Notes: a model not told the origin generated them from the sequence alone. DNA of 64,000 nucleotides from an uncultured Ruminococcus sp. (GCA_902795355.1 CADBKZ010000020.1:55528-119527); one strand, 5' to 3'. Numbered from the stretch's first letter, positions 43,730-52,442 are shown. Translations and numbers: made by a program.

Positions 43730-45835
43730 ATGAACAAAGCGCTATCCTATATTTGCGTCCCCTTCGGGTATCTGATGCGGGGGTGCTGGCGTCTGGCGGG
43801 GAACTACGGCCTCGCGATCCTGCTGTTCACCTTGGTCACAAAAATCGTGCTGCTTCCCGTTTCGGTGTGGATCCAGAAAAACTCCATCCGCATGGTGCAG
43901 ATCCAACCCGACGTCAATTTTCTCAAAGCCGCGCACTACGGCGACGCGGACGCGATTGCCGAGGGGCAGGCCAAGCTCTTCAAGGAGAAGAAATACCGCC
44001 CCGCGCTCTCGCTGATCCCGCTCGTGGTCCAAATCGTGCTGCTGATGGGCGTGGTGGAGATCATCTACCACCCGCTCGGCTACCTGTTCGGCGTTCCCGA
44101 GGCGGTCTCCCGCGCGCTGGCGGATTTCATCGGGGCGGACCCGTCGTCCTCTTCGTATCAGCTGCGGATCGTGGAAGCGATCCGCGAGGGGACCGTTACC
44201 GCGTCGTCGCCCGTTGCGGGGGTCAGCGCGGAAACGCTTTCCTCGGTGGTGGAGCGGGTTGGCGCGTTCCGGCTGGATTTTCTCGGCTTCCGCCTTTCCG
44301 AGATCCCAACCGAGGTTTGGGGAATTTACACGCTCGTTCCCGTTCTCGCGGCGCTCTCCTCGTTCGTCCTCTGCCATACGCAGAACCTTGCCAACGTGAT
44401 CCAGCATGAGCAGGGCGCGTGGAGCAAATACGGGCTTATGGCGCTGTCGGTCGGTCTTTCGCTCTATCTCGGCTGTTTCGTTCCCTCGGGCATCGCGCTC
44501 TATTGGGTTGCGAGCAACCTGCTTTCGGTTGCGCAGATGTACCTGCTTAACGCGGCGATCAACCCGAAAAAATATGTGGATTACGAGGCCTTGGAGCGCA
44601 GCCGCCGCGAGCTGGCGGCCATTGAGGCGTTGGAAGCTCCCCCCAAAAAGGACGCGGACTACCGCCGCAACAAACAGCGCGAGCGGCAGGACTACAAAAA
44701 GTTCTTCAAGGTGGTCAACAAGCATGTGGTGTTCTATTCCGAAAAGAGCGGGTTCTATAAGTATTTCGAGGACATCATTGCCGAGCTGCTGCGCCGCTCC
44801 AACCTGACCGTCCACTACATTACCAACGACCCCGACGACATCATCTTTTCGGTGGCCGAGCGCGAGCCGCGCATCCGCCCCTACTACATCGGCCTGAAAA
44901 AGCTGATTCCGCTGATGATGCTGGCGGAAACCGACATCATGGTGATGACCACGCCCGATTTCGACAAATTCTATCTCAAACGGTCGCGCATCAAAAAGGA
45001 CGTGGAATATATTTACATTCCCCACGACATGATGAGCGTTCACATGGGCTTCCGCGAGGGCGCGCTCGACGCGTTCAACACGATTTTCTGCACGGGGGAG
45101 CATGTGGTCAGGGAGGTGCGCGCCACCGAGCGGGTCTACGGTCTCCCCGAAAAAACCTTGGTCCCGTTCGGCTACCCGCTGGCCGACCGGTTGGTTGCGG
45201 CTGGAAAAGCGGCAAGGGAAGCGCACGGAGCGGCTCTGCGCCGGAACGCGCGGCGGCAGATTCTGATTGCGCCTTCGTGGCAAGAGGACAACCTGCTGGA
45301 TTCCTGCGTCGATTCCCTGATCGAACAGCTCTGGGGCGAGGATTACCGCCTGATCGTCCGCCCGCACCCCGAGTATGTCAAGCGGTACGGCGCGCGCATG
45401 CAGGCGTTGGTGGAGAAATACCGCGACCGGATCGGCGACGGGCTGACCTTTGAGCTGGACTTCTCCGCGAACGATTCGATTGCGACGTCCGACCTGATTA
45501 TTACCGATTGGTCGGGCATCGCGCCGGAATTTTGCTTTGCAACGGGGCGTCCCGCGCTGTTTATCAATACCAAGATCAAATGTCTTAACCCCAATTGGAA
45601 AAACCTCGGGCTGACCCCTGTGGAAATCTCCCTGCGCGAGGAGCTCGGCCGCTCGCTCGACCCCTGCGAGCTGGGGCGGACGGCCGAGGTCGTCCGCGAA
45701 CTGATTGAGGAGACCGACCGTTACCGCGAGCGCATCGACCAACGGTTCGCGTCTTTCATCTTCAACCACGGGCATGCGGGCGAAGCCGGCGCGAAGTACA
45801 TTCTGCAATCGCTGGTGGAAAAGCGCAAGCCGTAA
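43730..45835 (+). CDS. Fusion: YidC/Oxa1-type insertase plus CDP-glycerol glycerophosphotransferase domain
   Basis: A 701-residue protein in two parts. Residues 1-285 are a YidC-like membrane domain: GLAILLFTLVTKIVLLPVSV as the first core helix, with Lys38 where B. subtilis SpoIIIJ has the groove Arg; IQPDVNFLKAAHYG in the coiled loop; then helices to ALYWVASNLLSVAQMYLLNA. A charged linker (about 285-325) leads to residues 330-695, a TagF-type glycerophosphotransferase: YIPHDMMSVHMG, LIAPSWQEDNLL, IVRPHPEY and ITDWSGIAPEF. TagF enzymes polymerise or attach glycerol-phosphate from CDP-glycerol at the membrane. AGAGGAC precedes the ATG. The frame is continuous and no internal start fits better, so the fusion looks genuine. 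Confidence 0.85.
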   Translation: MNKALSYICVPFGYLMRGCWRLAGNYGLAILLFTLVTKIVLLPVSVWIQKNSIRMVQIQPDVNFLKAAHYGDADAIAEGQAKLFKEKKYRPALSLIPLVVQIVLLMGVVEIIYHPLGYLFGVPEAVSRALADFIGADPSSSSYQLRIVEAIREGTVTASSPVAGVSAETLSSVVERVGAFRLDFLGFRLSEIPTEVWGIYTLVPVLAALSSFVLCHTQNLANVIQHEQGAWSKYGLMALSVGLSLYLGCFVPSGIALYWVASNLLSVAQMYLLNAAINPKKYVDYEALERSRRELAAIEALEAPPKKDADYRRNKQRERQDYKKFFKVVNKHVVFYSEKSGFYKYFEDIIAELLRRSNLTVHYITNDPDDIIFSVAEREPRIRPYYIGLKKLIPLMMLAETDIMVMTTPDFDKFYLKRSRIKKDVEYIYIPHDMMSVHMGFREGALDAFNTIFCTGEHVVREVRATERVYGLPEKTLVPFGYPLADRLVAAGKAAREAHGAALRRNARRQILIAPSWQEDNLLDSCVDSLIEQLWGEDYRLIVRPHPEYVKRYGARMQALVEKYRDRIGDGLTFELDFSANDSIATSDLIITDWSGIAPEFCFATGRPALFINTKIKCLNPNWKNLGLTPVEISLREELGRSLDPCELGRTAEVVRELIEETDRYRERIDQRFASFIFNHGHAGEAGAKYILQSLVEKRKP

Positions 45836-45900
45836 CCGCGCGAGGAGCCTTTTGAGTGGCTGTCCTGTCTTTTGTATTTTTTTCGGAAAGGAGAACGAAC

Positions 45901-46212
45901 ATGAACGTAACCGAGTTGTTCCGCGCCGCGGCGGCAATGCCGAGGGGGCTGTATATCGACCCGTCGGCCGTAACCGTTGCGGTATCTTCCATCGGCGGCG
46001 TTGCCATTGCCGTCGGCACCGCCGTTGTAATCTGGTGGCGGCGCGCCAAAAAGAAAGCGGCCAAGGTGCTGCACATCGACGAGAACGCGAACAAGGAAGT
46101 GGAGCAGGACCTTGTTGTGAAAAGCGACGAGGAGTTGAGGGCGGAGACGTCCGCGGAGCCGGATTCCGAAACGCCCGCTCAACCGATCGGACCCGAACCC
46201 CCCGAAGAATAA
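45901..46212 (+). CDS. Small single-span membrane protein of unknown function
   Basis: A 103-residue protein, start chosen at 45901 with AAAGGAG nine bases upstream. One transmembrane helix (VSSIGGVAIAVGTAVVIWW, residues about 28-46) is followed by a basic RRAKKKAAK stop-transfer segment and an acidic, Pro/Glu-rich tail. This predicts N-terminus outside, tail inside. No family is recognised. Placed between the insertase fusion and the cytidylyltransferase, it might be a partner or scaffold of one of them. Confidence 0.7.
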   Translation: MNVTELFRAAAAMPRGLYIDPSAVTVAVSSIGGVAIAVGTAVVIWWRRAKKKAAKVLHIDENANKEVEQDLVVKSDEELRAETSAEPDSETPAQPIGPEPPEE

Positions 46213-46385
46213 CCCGAACCCGACACCGTGTTCAAATTGCGCAACTGTGCGCTCCCGTATGAACGGAGCGAATGGTTGTGCAGTTTGTGATTCTCAAAAC
46301 CGTCCCCCGTGTTCAAAAATCGCCGTTCGGTTTCCGGAAATGAACGGCGCGGCCCCCACCGAAAAGAAGAAAGGAAAAAATCAGA

Positions 46386-47291
46386 ATGGAATCGGAACCA
46401 ACCTTGACCCGCAAGCAGTTCGACCTGCTGGAAGCGCTCGCAACCGCCGCCGGACCGTTGACCCAGCGGCAGCTCGAAGAACAAACGGGATATTCGCTCG
46501 GAACCATTAACAAGCTGGCAAAGGAGATGGCCGCCGAGGGGCTTCTTGCCGACGGCAGAATTACCCCCGCGGGCTTGGCGGCGTTGGAACCCTACCGCGC
46601 CAAACGCGCCGTGTTCATTGCGGCGGGCTTCGGCACCCGCTTGGTTCCCGTAACGCTCAACACCCCCAAGCCGTTGGTGCGCGTTCACGGAAAACGCATG
46701 ATCGACGGGCTGATCGACGCCTGCCTTGCCGCGGGGATCAACGAGATTTACGTGGTGCGCGGCTACCTTGCCGAGCAGTTCGACCAACTGCTTTATAAGT
46801 ATCCCATGATCAAATTTTTGGAAAACCCGTCCTATAACGAGGCCAACAACATTTCGTCGGCGGTCTGCGCGCGGTATCTGATGCAGAACGCGTATGTGTT
46901 CGAGGCCGACCTGCTGATCTCCAACCCCGCCATCATCAAAAAATACCATTATACGTCCGATGTGCTGGGCATCTGGAAAGAACGCACCGACGATTGGTGC
47001 CTGACCGTGGACCGCGAGGGATTTTTGGACGAGGAGAAGGTGGGCGGCCTGAACTGCTACCAGATGGTGGGCATTTACTATTGGAACGCGGCCGACGGCG
47101 CAAAACTCGCCGACCACCTGCAAGAGGCCTACCTTGCCCCTGGGGGAAAGGAGCGGTATTGGGAAACGGTGCCCAATCAGGTTTACCGCGGGCAATATCG
47201 GGTGCGCGTGCGCCCCTGCGAGGAAACGGACATTGTGGAGATCGACACATTCCGCGAATTGAAGGCGATTGACAAAACATATGATGTTTGA
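46386..47291 (+). CDS. Winged-helix/LicC-type cytidylyltransferase fusion
   Basis: A 301-residue protein. Residues 1-70 are a MarR-like winged helix (LTRKQFDLLEALATAAGPLT, GYSLGTINKLAKEMAAEGLL). Residues 73-300 are a nucleotidyltransferase of the LicC group: FIAAGFGTRLVPVTLNTPKP for nucleotide binding, NPSYNEANNISS (typical of phosphocholine cytidylyltransferase) and VFEADLLIS with the metal Asp. LicC makes CDP-choline from CTP and phosphocholine. The HTH may tie activity or expression to DNA or a ligand. No choline kinase or LicD transferase gene is near, so the substrate could be another phospho-alcohol. A short hairpin at 46321-46349 lies upstream. Confidence 0.82.
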   Translation: MESEPTLTRKQFDLLEALATAAGPLTQRQLEEQTGYSLGTINKLAKEMAAEGLLADGRITPAGLAALEPYRAKRAVFIAAGFGTRLVPVTLNTPKPLVRVHGKRMIDGLIDACLAAGINEIYVVRGYLAEQFDQLLYKYPMIKFLENPSYNEANNISSAVCARYLMQNAYVFEADLLISNPAIIKKYHYTSDVLGIWKERTDDWCLTVDREGFLDEEKVGGLNCYQMVGIYYWNAADGAKLADHLQEAYLAPGGKERYWETVPNQVYRGQYRVRVRPCEETDIVEIDTFRELKAIDKTYDV

Positions 47292-47313
47292 ACCGCGAAA
47301 GGAGAAACAACAC

Positions 47314-48795
47314 ATGCAAAACGAGCAAAATCGGCAACCCGCGCTCCGCAAGCAGTTAAGCCCGCTTCATGTATGGGCGATCGCGTTCGGGTGCATCATC
47401 GGGTGGGGATCCTTTATCAACCCCGGGAAAAAGTTTTTGCCCAATTCGGGCGTTGCGGGAACCGCCATTGCCATGGCCCTCGGCGCGCTGGTTATGGTGG
47501 TGATCGCGTTCAGCTACGCGTATATGGTCCCCAAGTACCCCAAAGCGGGCGGGGAATTTACCTTTACCAAAGCCTGTTTCGGCAAGTCCGCCGCCTATCT
47601 TTGCGGGTGGTTTCTCGTTGCCGCGTACCTCACCAACGTTCCCATGAACTCCACCGCCATCGGGCTGATTGTGGACGGGTTGGACGGATCGGCCGATCTT
47701 CTGAAATGGGGATTTCATTATACCATCGCGGGCTTCGAGGTCTACCTCGGCGAAATGCTGCTCGCCATGGGGATTCTGGTTCTGTTCGGAATCCTGAACA
47801 TTCTCGGGGTAAAAAAAGCGGGCTTCATTCAGGCGGCGTTGGCGTCGCTGCTCGCGGTTTGCGCGTTCACGCTCTGCGTTTCCGCGCTGGTTTCCGCAAA
47901 GGCCTCGGGAATCCACATGGAGCCGATCTGGGGGTTCGATAAAAAGGCGGCCGCGGCGGCGGGAGCCACCGCGGCAAACATCGGCGAATTTGCGCATCGG
48001 GGAACGCAGGGCGTTCTTTCCGCCGTTCTCGCAACCTTTGCCATCGCCCCTTGGGCGTTCGTCGGGTTCGATACCATTCCGCAGGCGGCCGAGGAGTTCC
48101 GGTTTTCCTACCGGAAGGTGATGGGCATTCTGGTGGTTGCCATTGCGTTCGGGTGCTTTGTTTATATCTCCAACAACACGGTTGCCGCCGCCGCGCTTGA
48201 AAATTGGCCCGACCGCGTGCTGGCGGGGGAATGGGTGCTTCTCGTTGCGGCCGAGGAACTGCTCGGCGCGTTCGGAAAGGTTCTGGTGGGCGTTGGCGTT
48301 TCCTGCGCGGTGCTTTCGGGAATCATGGGCTTTTACCTCGCGTCCAGCCGGCTGATGTACTCCATGAGCCGCGACGGGTACCTGCCCGCGTGGTTCGGGA
48401 AGATTGACGAAAAGCACGGCACGCCGAAAAACGCGATGATCTTCTGCATCGTTATCTCCCTCTCGGGGCCGATTCTGGGGCGCGAGGCGCTCGGCTGGTT
48501 TGTGGATATGTCGGCCATCGGGGCGTCCATCGGCTATTTCTTTACCTGTGTTGCAACGCTTGTTACCATGAAGCGGGCGGGGGACGGCACGCGGCATCTG
48601 GCCGTGCTGGCAACGGTTGGCGCGGTGTTCTCGGTCCTGTTCATGGTGTTGCAGTTGATTCCCATTCCGGGGCTTTCGGGCGTGCATTTCAGCAAAGGGT
48701 CCTACCTGATGCTGGCGGTTTGGGTCGCGCTTGGCGCGGGATTCTACCTGAAACAGAGAAAACATTTTTCGGGGGATTTCTCCGAGGGAACGTAA
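47314..48795 (+). CDS. APC-superfamily permease
   Basis: A 493-residue protein with 12 or so helices. The first helix WAIAFGCIIGWGSFINPG has the Gly-rich unwound stretch of APC amino-acid transporters, and KYPKAGGEFTF is the usual loop before helix 3. Start 47314 has AAAGGAG nine bases upstream. It follows the cytidylyltransferase gene by 22 bases, so it may import the amino alcohol that enzyme activates (choline or ethanolamine are possibilities); an amino acid is equally possible from sequence. Last gene before a strong bidirectional terminator. Confidence 0.85.
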   Translation: MQNEQNRQPALRKQLSPLHVWAIAFGCIIGWGSFINPGKKFLPNSGVAGTAIAMALGALVMVVIAFSYAYMVPKYPKAGGEFTFTKACFGKSAAYLCGWFLVAAYLTNVPMNSTAIGLIVDGLDGSADLLKWGFHYTIAGFEVYLGEMLLAMGILVLFGILNILGVKKAGFIQAALASLLAVCAFTLCVSALVSAKASGIHMEPIWGFDKKAAAAAGATAANIGEFAHRGTQGVLSAVLATFAIAPWAFVGFDTIPQAAEEFRFSYRKVMGILVVAIAFGCFVYISNNTVAAAALENWPDRVLAGEWVLLVAAEELLGAFGKVLVGVGVSCAVLSGIMGFYLASSRLMYSMSRDGYLPAWFGKIDEKHGTPKNAMIFCIVISLSGPILGREALGWFVDMSAIGASIGYFFTCVATLVTMKRAGDGTRHLAVLATVGAVFSVLFMVLQLIPIPGLSGVHFSKGSYLMLAVWVALGAGFYLKQRKHFSGDFSEGT

Positions 48796-48844
48796 CGGTT
48801 CTTTGTCGGTCCGCCCGAATCCGCGTTTCTTCCCCGCAAAATCA

Positions 48845-48890
48845 ATTGCGAAGGGGGCTTTTTCCGGCTGGGAAAAGCCCCCTTCGCAAT
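48845..48890. terminator. Bidirectional terminator
   Basis: A 20-bp stem with one bulged T (48845-48865 with 48871-48890) containing T5 and A4 runs, between the convergent permease and the minus-strand membrane protein. Confidence 0.85.
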
Positions 48891-48908
48891 GATGGTTTCG
48901 TTTTTTAT

Positions 48909-49442
48909 TTACTTAATGCCGAAACGGCCTTTCAGGCGGAGCAGGTAGAAGGTGATCAATCGGGTCATGGCAATGTCGTAGAGGACGAAACAGAACACCA
49001 CGGCAACATAGAACAGCGCAAGCATCCAAACGCGGCTCTCGAACGCGGCGTTCGGCGCGAGCAAAAAGCGGAACGCGAGGATCGCCGCCGCGCCCGCAAG
49101 ATGGAGCCACGCCAGCTTGACGACCCACGCCGCAACGCGCGGCAGGCGTTCGATCCGCTCCTTAATCATGGGGTAGAACCCGAGGAGCAGATAGAAGAGC
49201 GCGGGCGATTTTTGCGGAAGCAGGAGAAAGGCCAGCCCCGACGTAACCGCCCAGATCATCCACGGATAGCCGCCGCGCATTTCGATTACCGCGTAAACGC
49301 AGAAAAACGACGCGAGCGCGGCAACCGAAAGGTCGAGCGTATCCAGAAGGGAACCGAGCGCCAGAATCGCCACGCCGAGCGCGGCGAGCAGCGCGCTCAC
49401 GGTCAGGCACTTGGTCCTGCGGCGGATCTGATCCCGTTTCAT
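48909..49442 (-). CDS. Conserved integral membrane protein of unknown function
   Basis: A 177-residue protein with five or six hydrophobic segments and a basic N-terminus (MKRDQIRRRTKCL). FYPMIKERIERLP sits in a cytosolic loop. The general look recalls small ECF-type substrate-binding membrane proteins, but I do not recognise the family. It starts one base after the stop of the J-domain gene and is the third gene of a minus-strand trio with it and DUF5685. Confidence 0.75.
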   Translation of the reverse strand: MKRDQIRRRTKCLTVSALLAALGVAILALGSLLDTLDLSVAALASFFCVYAVIEMRGGYPWMIWAVTSGLAFLLLPQKSPALFYLLLGFYPMIKERIERLPRVAAWVVKLAWLHLAGAAAILAFRFLLAPNAAFESRVWMLALFYVAVVFCFVLYDIAMTRLITFYLLRLKGRFGIK

Positions 49443-49443
49443 G

Positions 49444-50064
49444 TCAGCAGCAGGGAATCAGGTCTCCGCCCATCATCTCGCAGCAGCAATCGGCGCAGAG
49501 CAGGTTGCCGCAGCAGGAGCAGGCGGTGTCGAAGTTGCCGGATTGCGAGGTGCGGTAGCCCGTTGGGTTGTTGGCGGCCTGCTGCTCCACCTGATCGCGG
49601 GCGTTGCGGTATTCCTGATTGTAGGGGTCCATTTCGCAGGCGCGGTCAAAGAGCTTTTGCGCGTCCACATAATAGCCGCGCTTGAAAAGGACGCACCCCA
49701 TTAAAAAGTTCCATTCGGCGTTTCTTTCCTCGTCGGGGAAGGCGCGCAAACGGCGGTCGGCCTCGCGGATCTGGTCGTTGTTAATCAGGTTGCGGATCTC
49801 CGCGTACCGCGCGTTGGCGTATTCGCGGTCGGCGCGGGGGTCTCCCCCCGCCGAGGTCCGCTTTGCGCGTTCGGCGCGCTCTTTCTGAATTTCTTCGTAG
49901 GCGGCGTTGATCTCCTTCATCTTCTCGCTCGCGAGGTCGGCAAGGTCGCTGTCGCGGTAGCGGTCGGGGTGATATTTGCGCGCCAGCTCGCGGTAGGCCT
50001 GCTTCACCTCTTCGTCGGTGGCGTTGCGGTCAATGCCGAGAACCGTGTAGGGATTAGGATTCAT
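49444..50064 (-). CDS. J-domain protein with Cys-rich C-terminus
   Basis: A 206-residue protein, start at 50064 with AAAGGAG nine bases upstream. Residues 1-65 are a J domain with YHPDRY, including the HPD needed to stimulate Hsp70. A helical region (about 70-160) resembles tetratricopeptide helices ([20 protein letters not shown]). The end is a Cys cluster, [19 protein letters not shown] and a final CC, likely a metal site. There is no zinc-finger domain of classical DnaJ. Overlaps the DUF5685 gene by 11 bases. It probably recruits DnaK to a specific client, perhaps its neighbour. Confidence 0.85.
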   Translation of the reverse strand: MNPNPYTVLGIDRNATDEEVKQAYRELARKYHPDRYRDSDLADLASEKMKEINAAYEEIQKERAERAKRTSAGGDPRADREYANARYAEIRNLINNDQIREADRRLRAFPDEERNAEWNFLMGCVLFKRGYYVDAQKLFDRACEMDPYNQEYRNARDQVEQQAANNPTGYRTSQSGNFDTACSCCGNLLCADCCCEMMGGDLIPCC

Positions 50065-50941
50065 GGGTGGTCTCCTTTGGGGAATTTTGCGGGGCATGCG
50101 TCAGTTTTTCGGCCGTTTTCGGCAGGCCGATATAAAGAATGTTGGCGATGATTTCGCGGAGTTCGGGGCAGGGGAACGAGTCGATCAGCTCAAACGCGCG
50201 CTGCGCGCGGAACAGGGTTGCCGAAAGCCCCAGACGGATCGACTCCCATTCGCCGTCGGTCGGCTCGCGCCCGAACAGACGGAGCAGGGGGTTGTAACGC
50301 CCCTTTTTCGCGTCGTCGGCAAGGTCGTCGGCGGCGTCGGCAAGGTAGATCCAACGCCCAACGGCGTCCCCGATGGCGGCGGCAATGCGGGCGGCGTTCC
50401 CGTCCAGCCCCTCGGAGAAGATGGACGACAGCAGACCGCCGAACACCTCGGCGGGTTCGTCCGCGCTGGCAACCGAAGCGTTTTTCTCGATCTCCCGCAG
50501 TCGCGCAAGGTCGTCCGAGAGCTTTTTGGCCAGCTCGGGGTGGCGGCGTCTGGCGCGCCGCGCCGCGCCGCCGAAGAACAGGCGGCGGAAAAAGGCGCGA
50601 ACGCGACGGAAGCCGCGCTCGTCGGCAAGGTCGTCGTCAATTTTGGCGGCGGCAAGCAGAGCCGACGCGTCGGCGCAATAGGCGAGCTGCGGCGATTTTT
50701 TCACGCGCTTGCGGCGGCGCGTGGGATGGAGCAGACAGCGAAAGTTCCGAACGTCGGGTTCCTCGCCCGCAAGCGTGCAGCGAACGGCGGCGAGAAACAC
50801 AAAATCGTAGCTCAACGAAAGGCGGGAGCATTGGCCGGTGCAGGAACCCATGGTTTTGCATAGGCCGCAGTAGTACGCGCGGTAGCATTCGTAATCGCGC
50901 AGGCGCAATTCGGCGGTCGCGGTTCTCACATACCCGAACAT
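50054..50941 (-). CDS. DUF5685 family protein
   Basis: A 295-residue helical protein with the DUF5685 N-terminus [20 protein letters not shown] and an early Cys cluster ([16 protein letters not shown], residues 24-39) that may bind metal. [20 protein letters not shown] near residue 205 has the Asp-rich helix seen in the family. The function is unknown. AAAGGGGA precedes the ATG. First gene of the trio; linkage with a J-domain protein is seen repeatedly in Clostridia as far as I know. Confidence 0.8.
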   Translation of the reverse strand: MFGYVRTATAELRLRDYECYRAYYCGLCKTMGSCTGQCSRLSLSYDFVFLAAVRCTLAGEEPDVRNFRCLLHPTRRRKRVKKSPQLAYCADASALLAAAKIDDDLADERGFRRVRAFFRRLFFGGAARRARRRHPELAKKLSDDLARLREIEKNASVASADEPAEVFGGLLSSIFSEGLDGNAARIAAAIGDAVGRWIYLADAADDLADDAKKGRYNPLLRLFGREPTDGEWESIRLGLSATLFRAQRAFELIDSFPCPELREIIANILYIGLPKTAEKLTHAPQNSPKETTHES

Positions 50942-50970
50942 TGCAGTTCCCCTTTCTTTGTTCTCTTTAT

Positions 50971-50999
50971 ATCATACCGCATTTTATGCGAAAATGCAA
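50971..50999 (-). promoter_or_regulatory. Promoter of the DUF5685 trio
   Basis: On the minus strand TTGCAT (50994-50999), 17-bp spacer containing GCATAAAATGC, and TATGAT (50971-50976), 30 bp before the start codon. Confidence 0.7.
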
Positions 51000-51084
51000 G
51001 TACAATTTGTGAATGAAGCGAAAAAGTTACAATTTTTTGATTTTTGATTTGCGCCCCGCGGGGAGAAGAGCGCGCAATCGGTTG

Positions 51085-52110
51085 CTATGAAACTCCTTCC
51101 GTCGCGCTCCTGCGCCGCTTGACGTCTCGTTGTCTGCTTGCCGATTTTTCCGAGGGCGAGACGAAGAGACAGGCAAGCGGCGGCCTCATCCGCCTCGCGA
51201 TGCTCGGCACCTCCCCCCATAGGAAAGGCTGCAAGCAGCCGCGCTTTTGCGTTGCAAAATCGCAAGGCTCGCGGTGTTCGCGGACAGCGGGAAGAAAATC
51301 AAAAAACTATATTCCGCAGGGAATAAAATGTGGTTGAGTGGTACTTGTACACTCCGCAAACGGCACACAAAAACAAAGAAAGATAAAGCAAATCCTGTTA
51401 TTATATTACTGTAGGGCGGGGGCTTGCTCCCGCCGGAAGCGAAAAGTTTTTGCAATTAAACGGTAGTGAATATCCGCATATTTGTTATTTCCTTTTCCCG
51501 TTTGTTCTCGGCGGGAGCAAGCCCCCGCCCTACGGAAAACGATACCGTTTTTATATTTGCAACTTATAATTTGTGCGTGGCGGGAGCGGAAGCCAACGCG
51601 GCCTTTGGCCGCCCGACCTACAGTGTTGTAACTTTAAGCCTTCCCCCAAGGGGAAGGCTCGCGGTGTTCGCGGACAGCGGGAAGAAAATCAAAAAACTAT
51701 ATTCCGCAGGGAATAAAATGTGGTTGAGTGGCTCTTGCTGTCGCTATGGATGTTCCAAAAGAGGATGAAATGTAGGGCGGGGGCTTGCTCCCGCCGGAAG
51801 CGAAGTTTTTTGCAAATAAACGGTAATGAATATCCGCATAGTTGTTATTATCTTTTCCCGTTTGTTTTTGCGGCGGGAGCAAGCCCCCGCCCTACGGAAA
51901 TAATGGAAATAAAGGCTATGTAATGTTCTTTGGGGAGCAAGCACCATACAACCGCAGGTTGTTCCCTACAGTAAATAGGGATGTTTCATCTTCCTTTTGA
52001 TGTCGTCTGCGGCGGGAGCGGAAGCTAACGCGGCCTTTGGCCGCCCGCCCTACGGTGTTGTAATTTTGAGCCTTCCCCCATAGGAAAGCTTTTGCGTTGC
52101 AAAATCGCAA
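51085..52110. repeat. Palindromic cassette island 8
   Basis: About 1 kb without a gene. It is dominated by GTAGGGCGGGGGCTTGCTCCCGCCGG hairpin units in both orientations (about 51412-51440, 51508-51535, 51772-51800, 51870-51895), with TTTTGCAA(A/T)(A/T)AAACGG linkers and a GGCGGGAGCGGAAGC(C/T)AACGCGGCC unit twice (51580-51625 and 52008-52050). AAGGCT cassettes lie at about 51210-51270, 51635-51660 and 52070-52115. The composition differs from islands 1-3, where the CCTTCCCC class prevails. Confidence 0.85.
51654..51731 (+). repeat. Exact 78-bp direct repeat of 51264-51341
   Basis: The 78 bases starting AAGGCTCGCGGTG are identical to those at 51264-51341, 390 bp away. They include the GTTCGCGGACAGCGGGAAG linker and an ATTCCGCAGGGAAT palindrome. 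It is a recent duplication inside island 8. Confidence 0.9.
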
Positions 52111-52111
52111 G

Positions 52112-52333
52112 GCTCAAAATATCGCAAACATCCCCTATGTGCAAAGCCACATCTGCGCGAAAGCTCTTTTGGTCCTTTTCTCACGAGAAAAGGACGACCT
52201 TAACAGTTTCTTGACCTTAAACGACCTTAACAGTTTCTTGACCTTAAACGACCTTAACAGTCTCTTGACCTTCAAGACGACCTTAACAGTCTCTTGACCT
52301 TCAAGACGACCTTAACACGCCTTTGACCTTAAA
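52112..52333 (+). repeat. Leader repeat, copy B, with five-unit tandem array
   Basis: The left part matches copy A (28627-28761, opposite strand). A TCCTTTTCT/AGAAAAGGA hairpin (about 52172-52194) precedes five tandem units beginning CGACCTTAACA at 52195, 52222, 52249, 52278 and 52307. The first two are identical 27-mers, the next two identical 29-mers, and the last is degenerate. Each unit contains GACCTTAA and TTGACCTT. The array ends 190 bp before the membrane-protein gene and 110 bp before its promoter. Confidence 0.85.
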
Positions 52334-52442
52334 AAAAGGCGAAAAAGCGCAAGGGACGGCGAAGGCAATGCCAAAAGATGGAATTTTGCGGTATTTTGCG
52401 ATATTTTTTTGGAATTTTCAAGGAAAAAAATGAAAGTTGCTC

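Noticed and set aside
52195..52333. CRISPR-like array
   Set aside because: Units of 27-29 bp abut directly with no spacers, and no cas gene is nearby.
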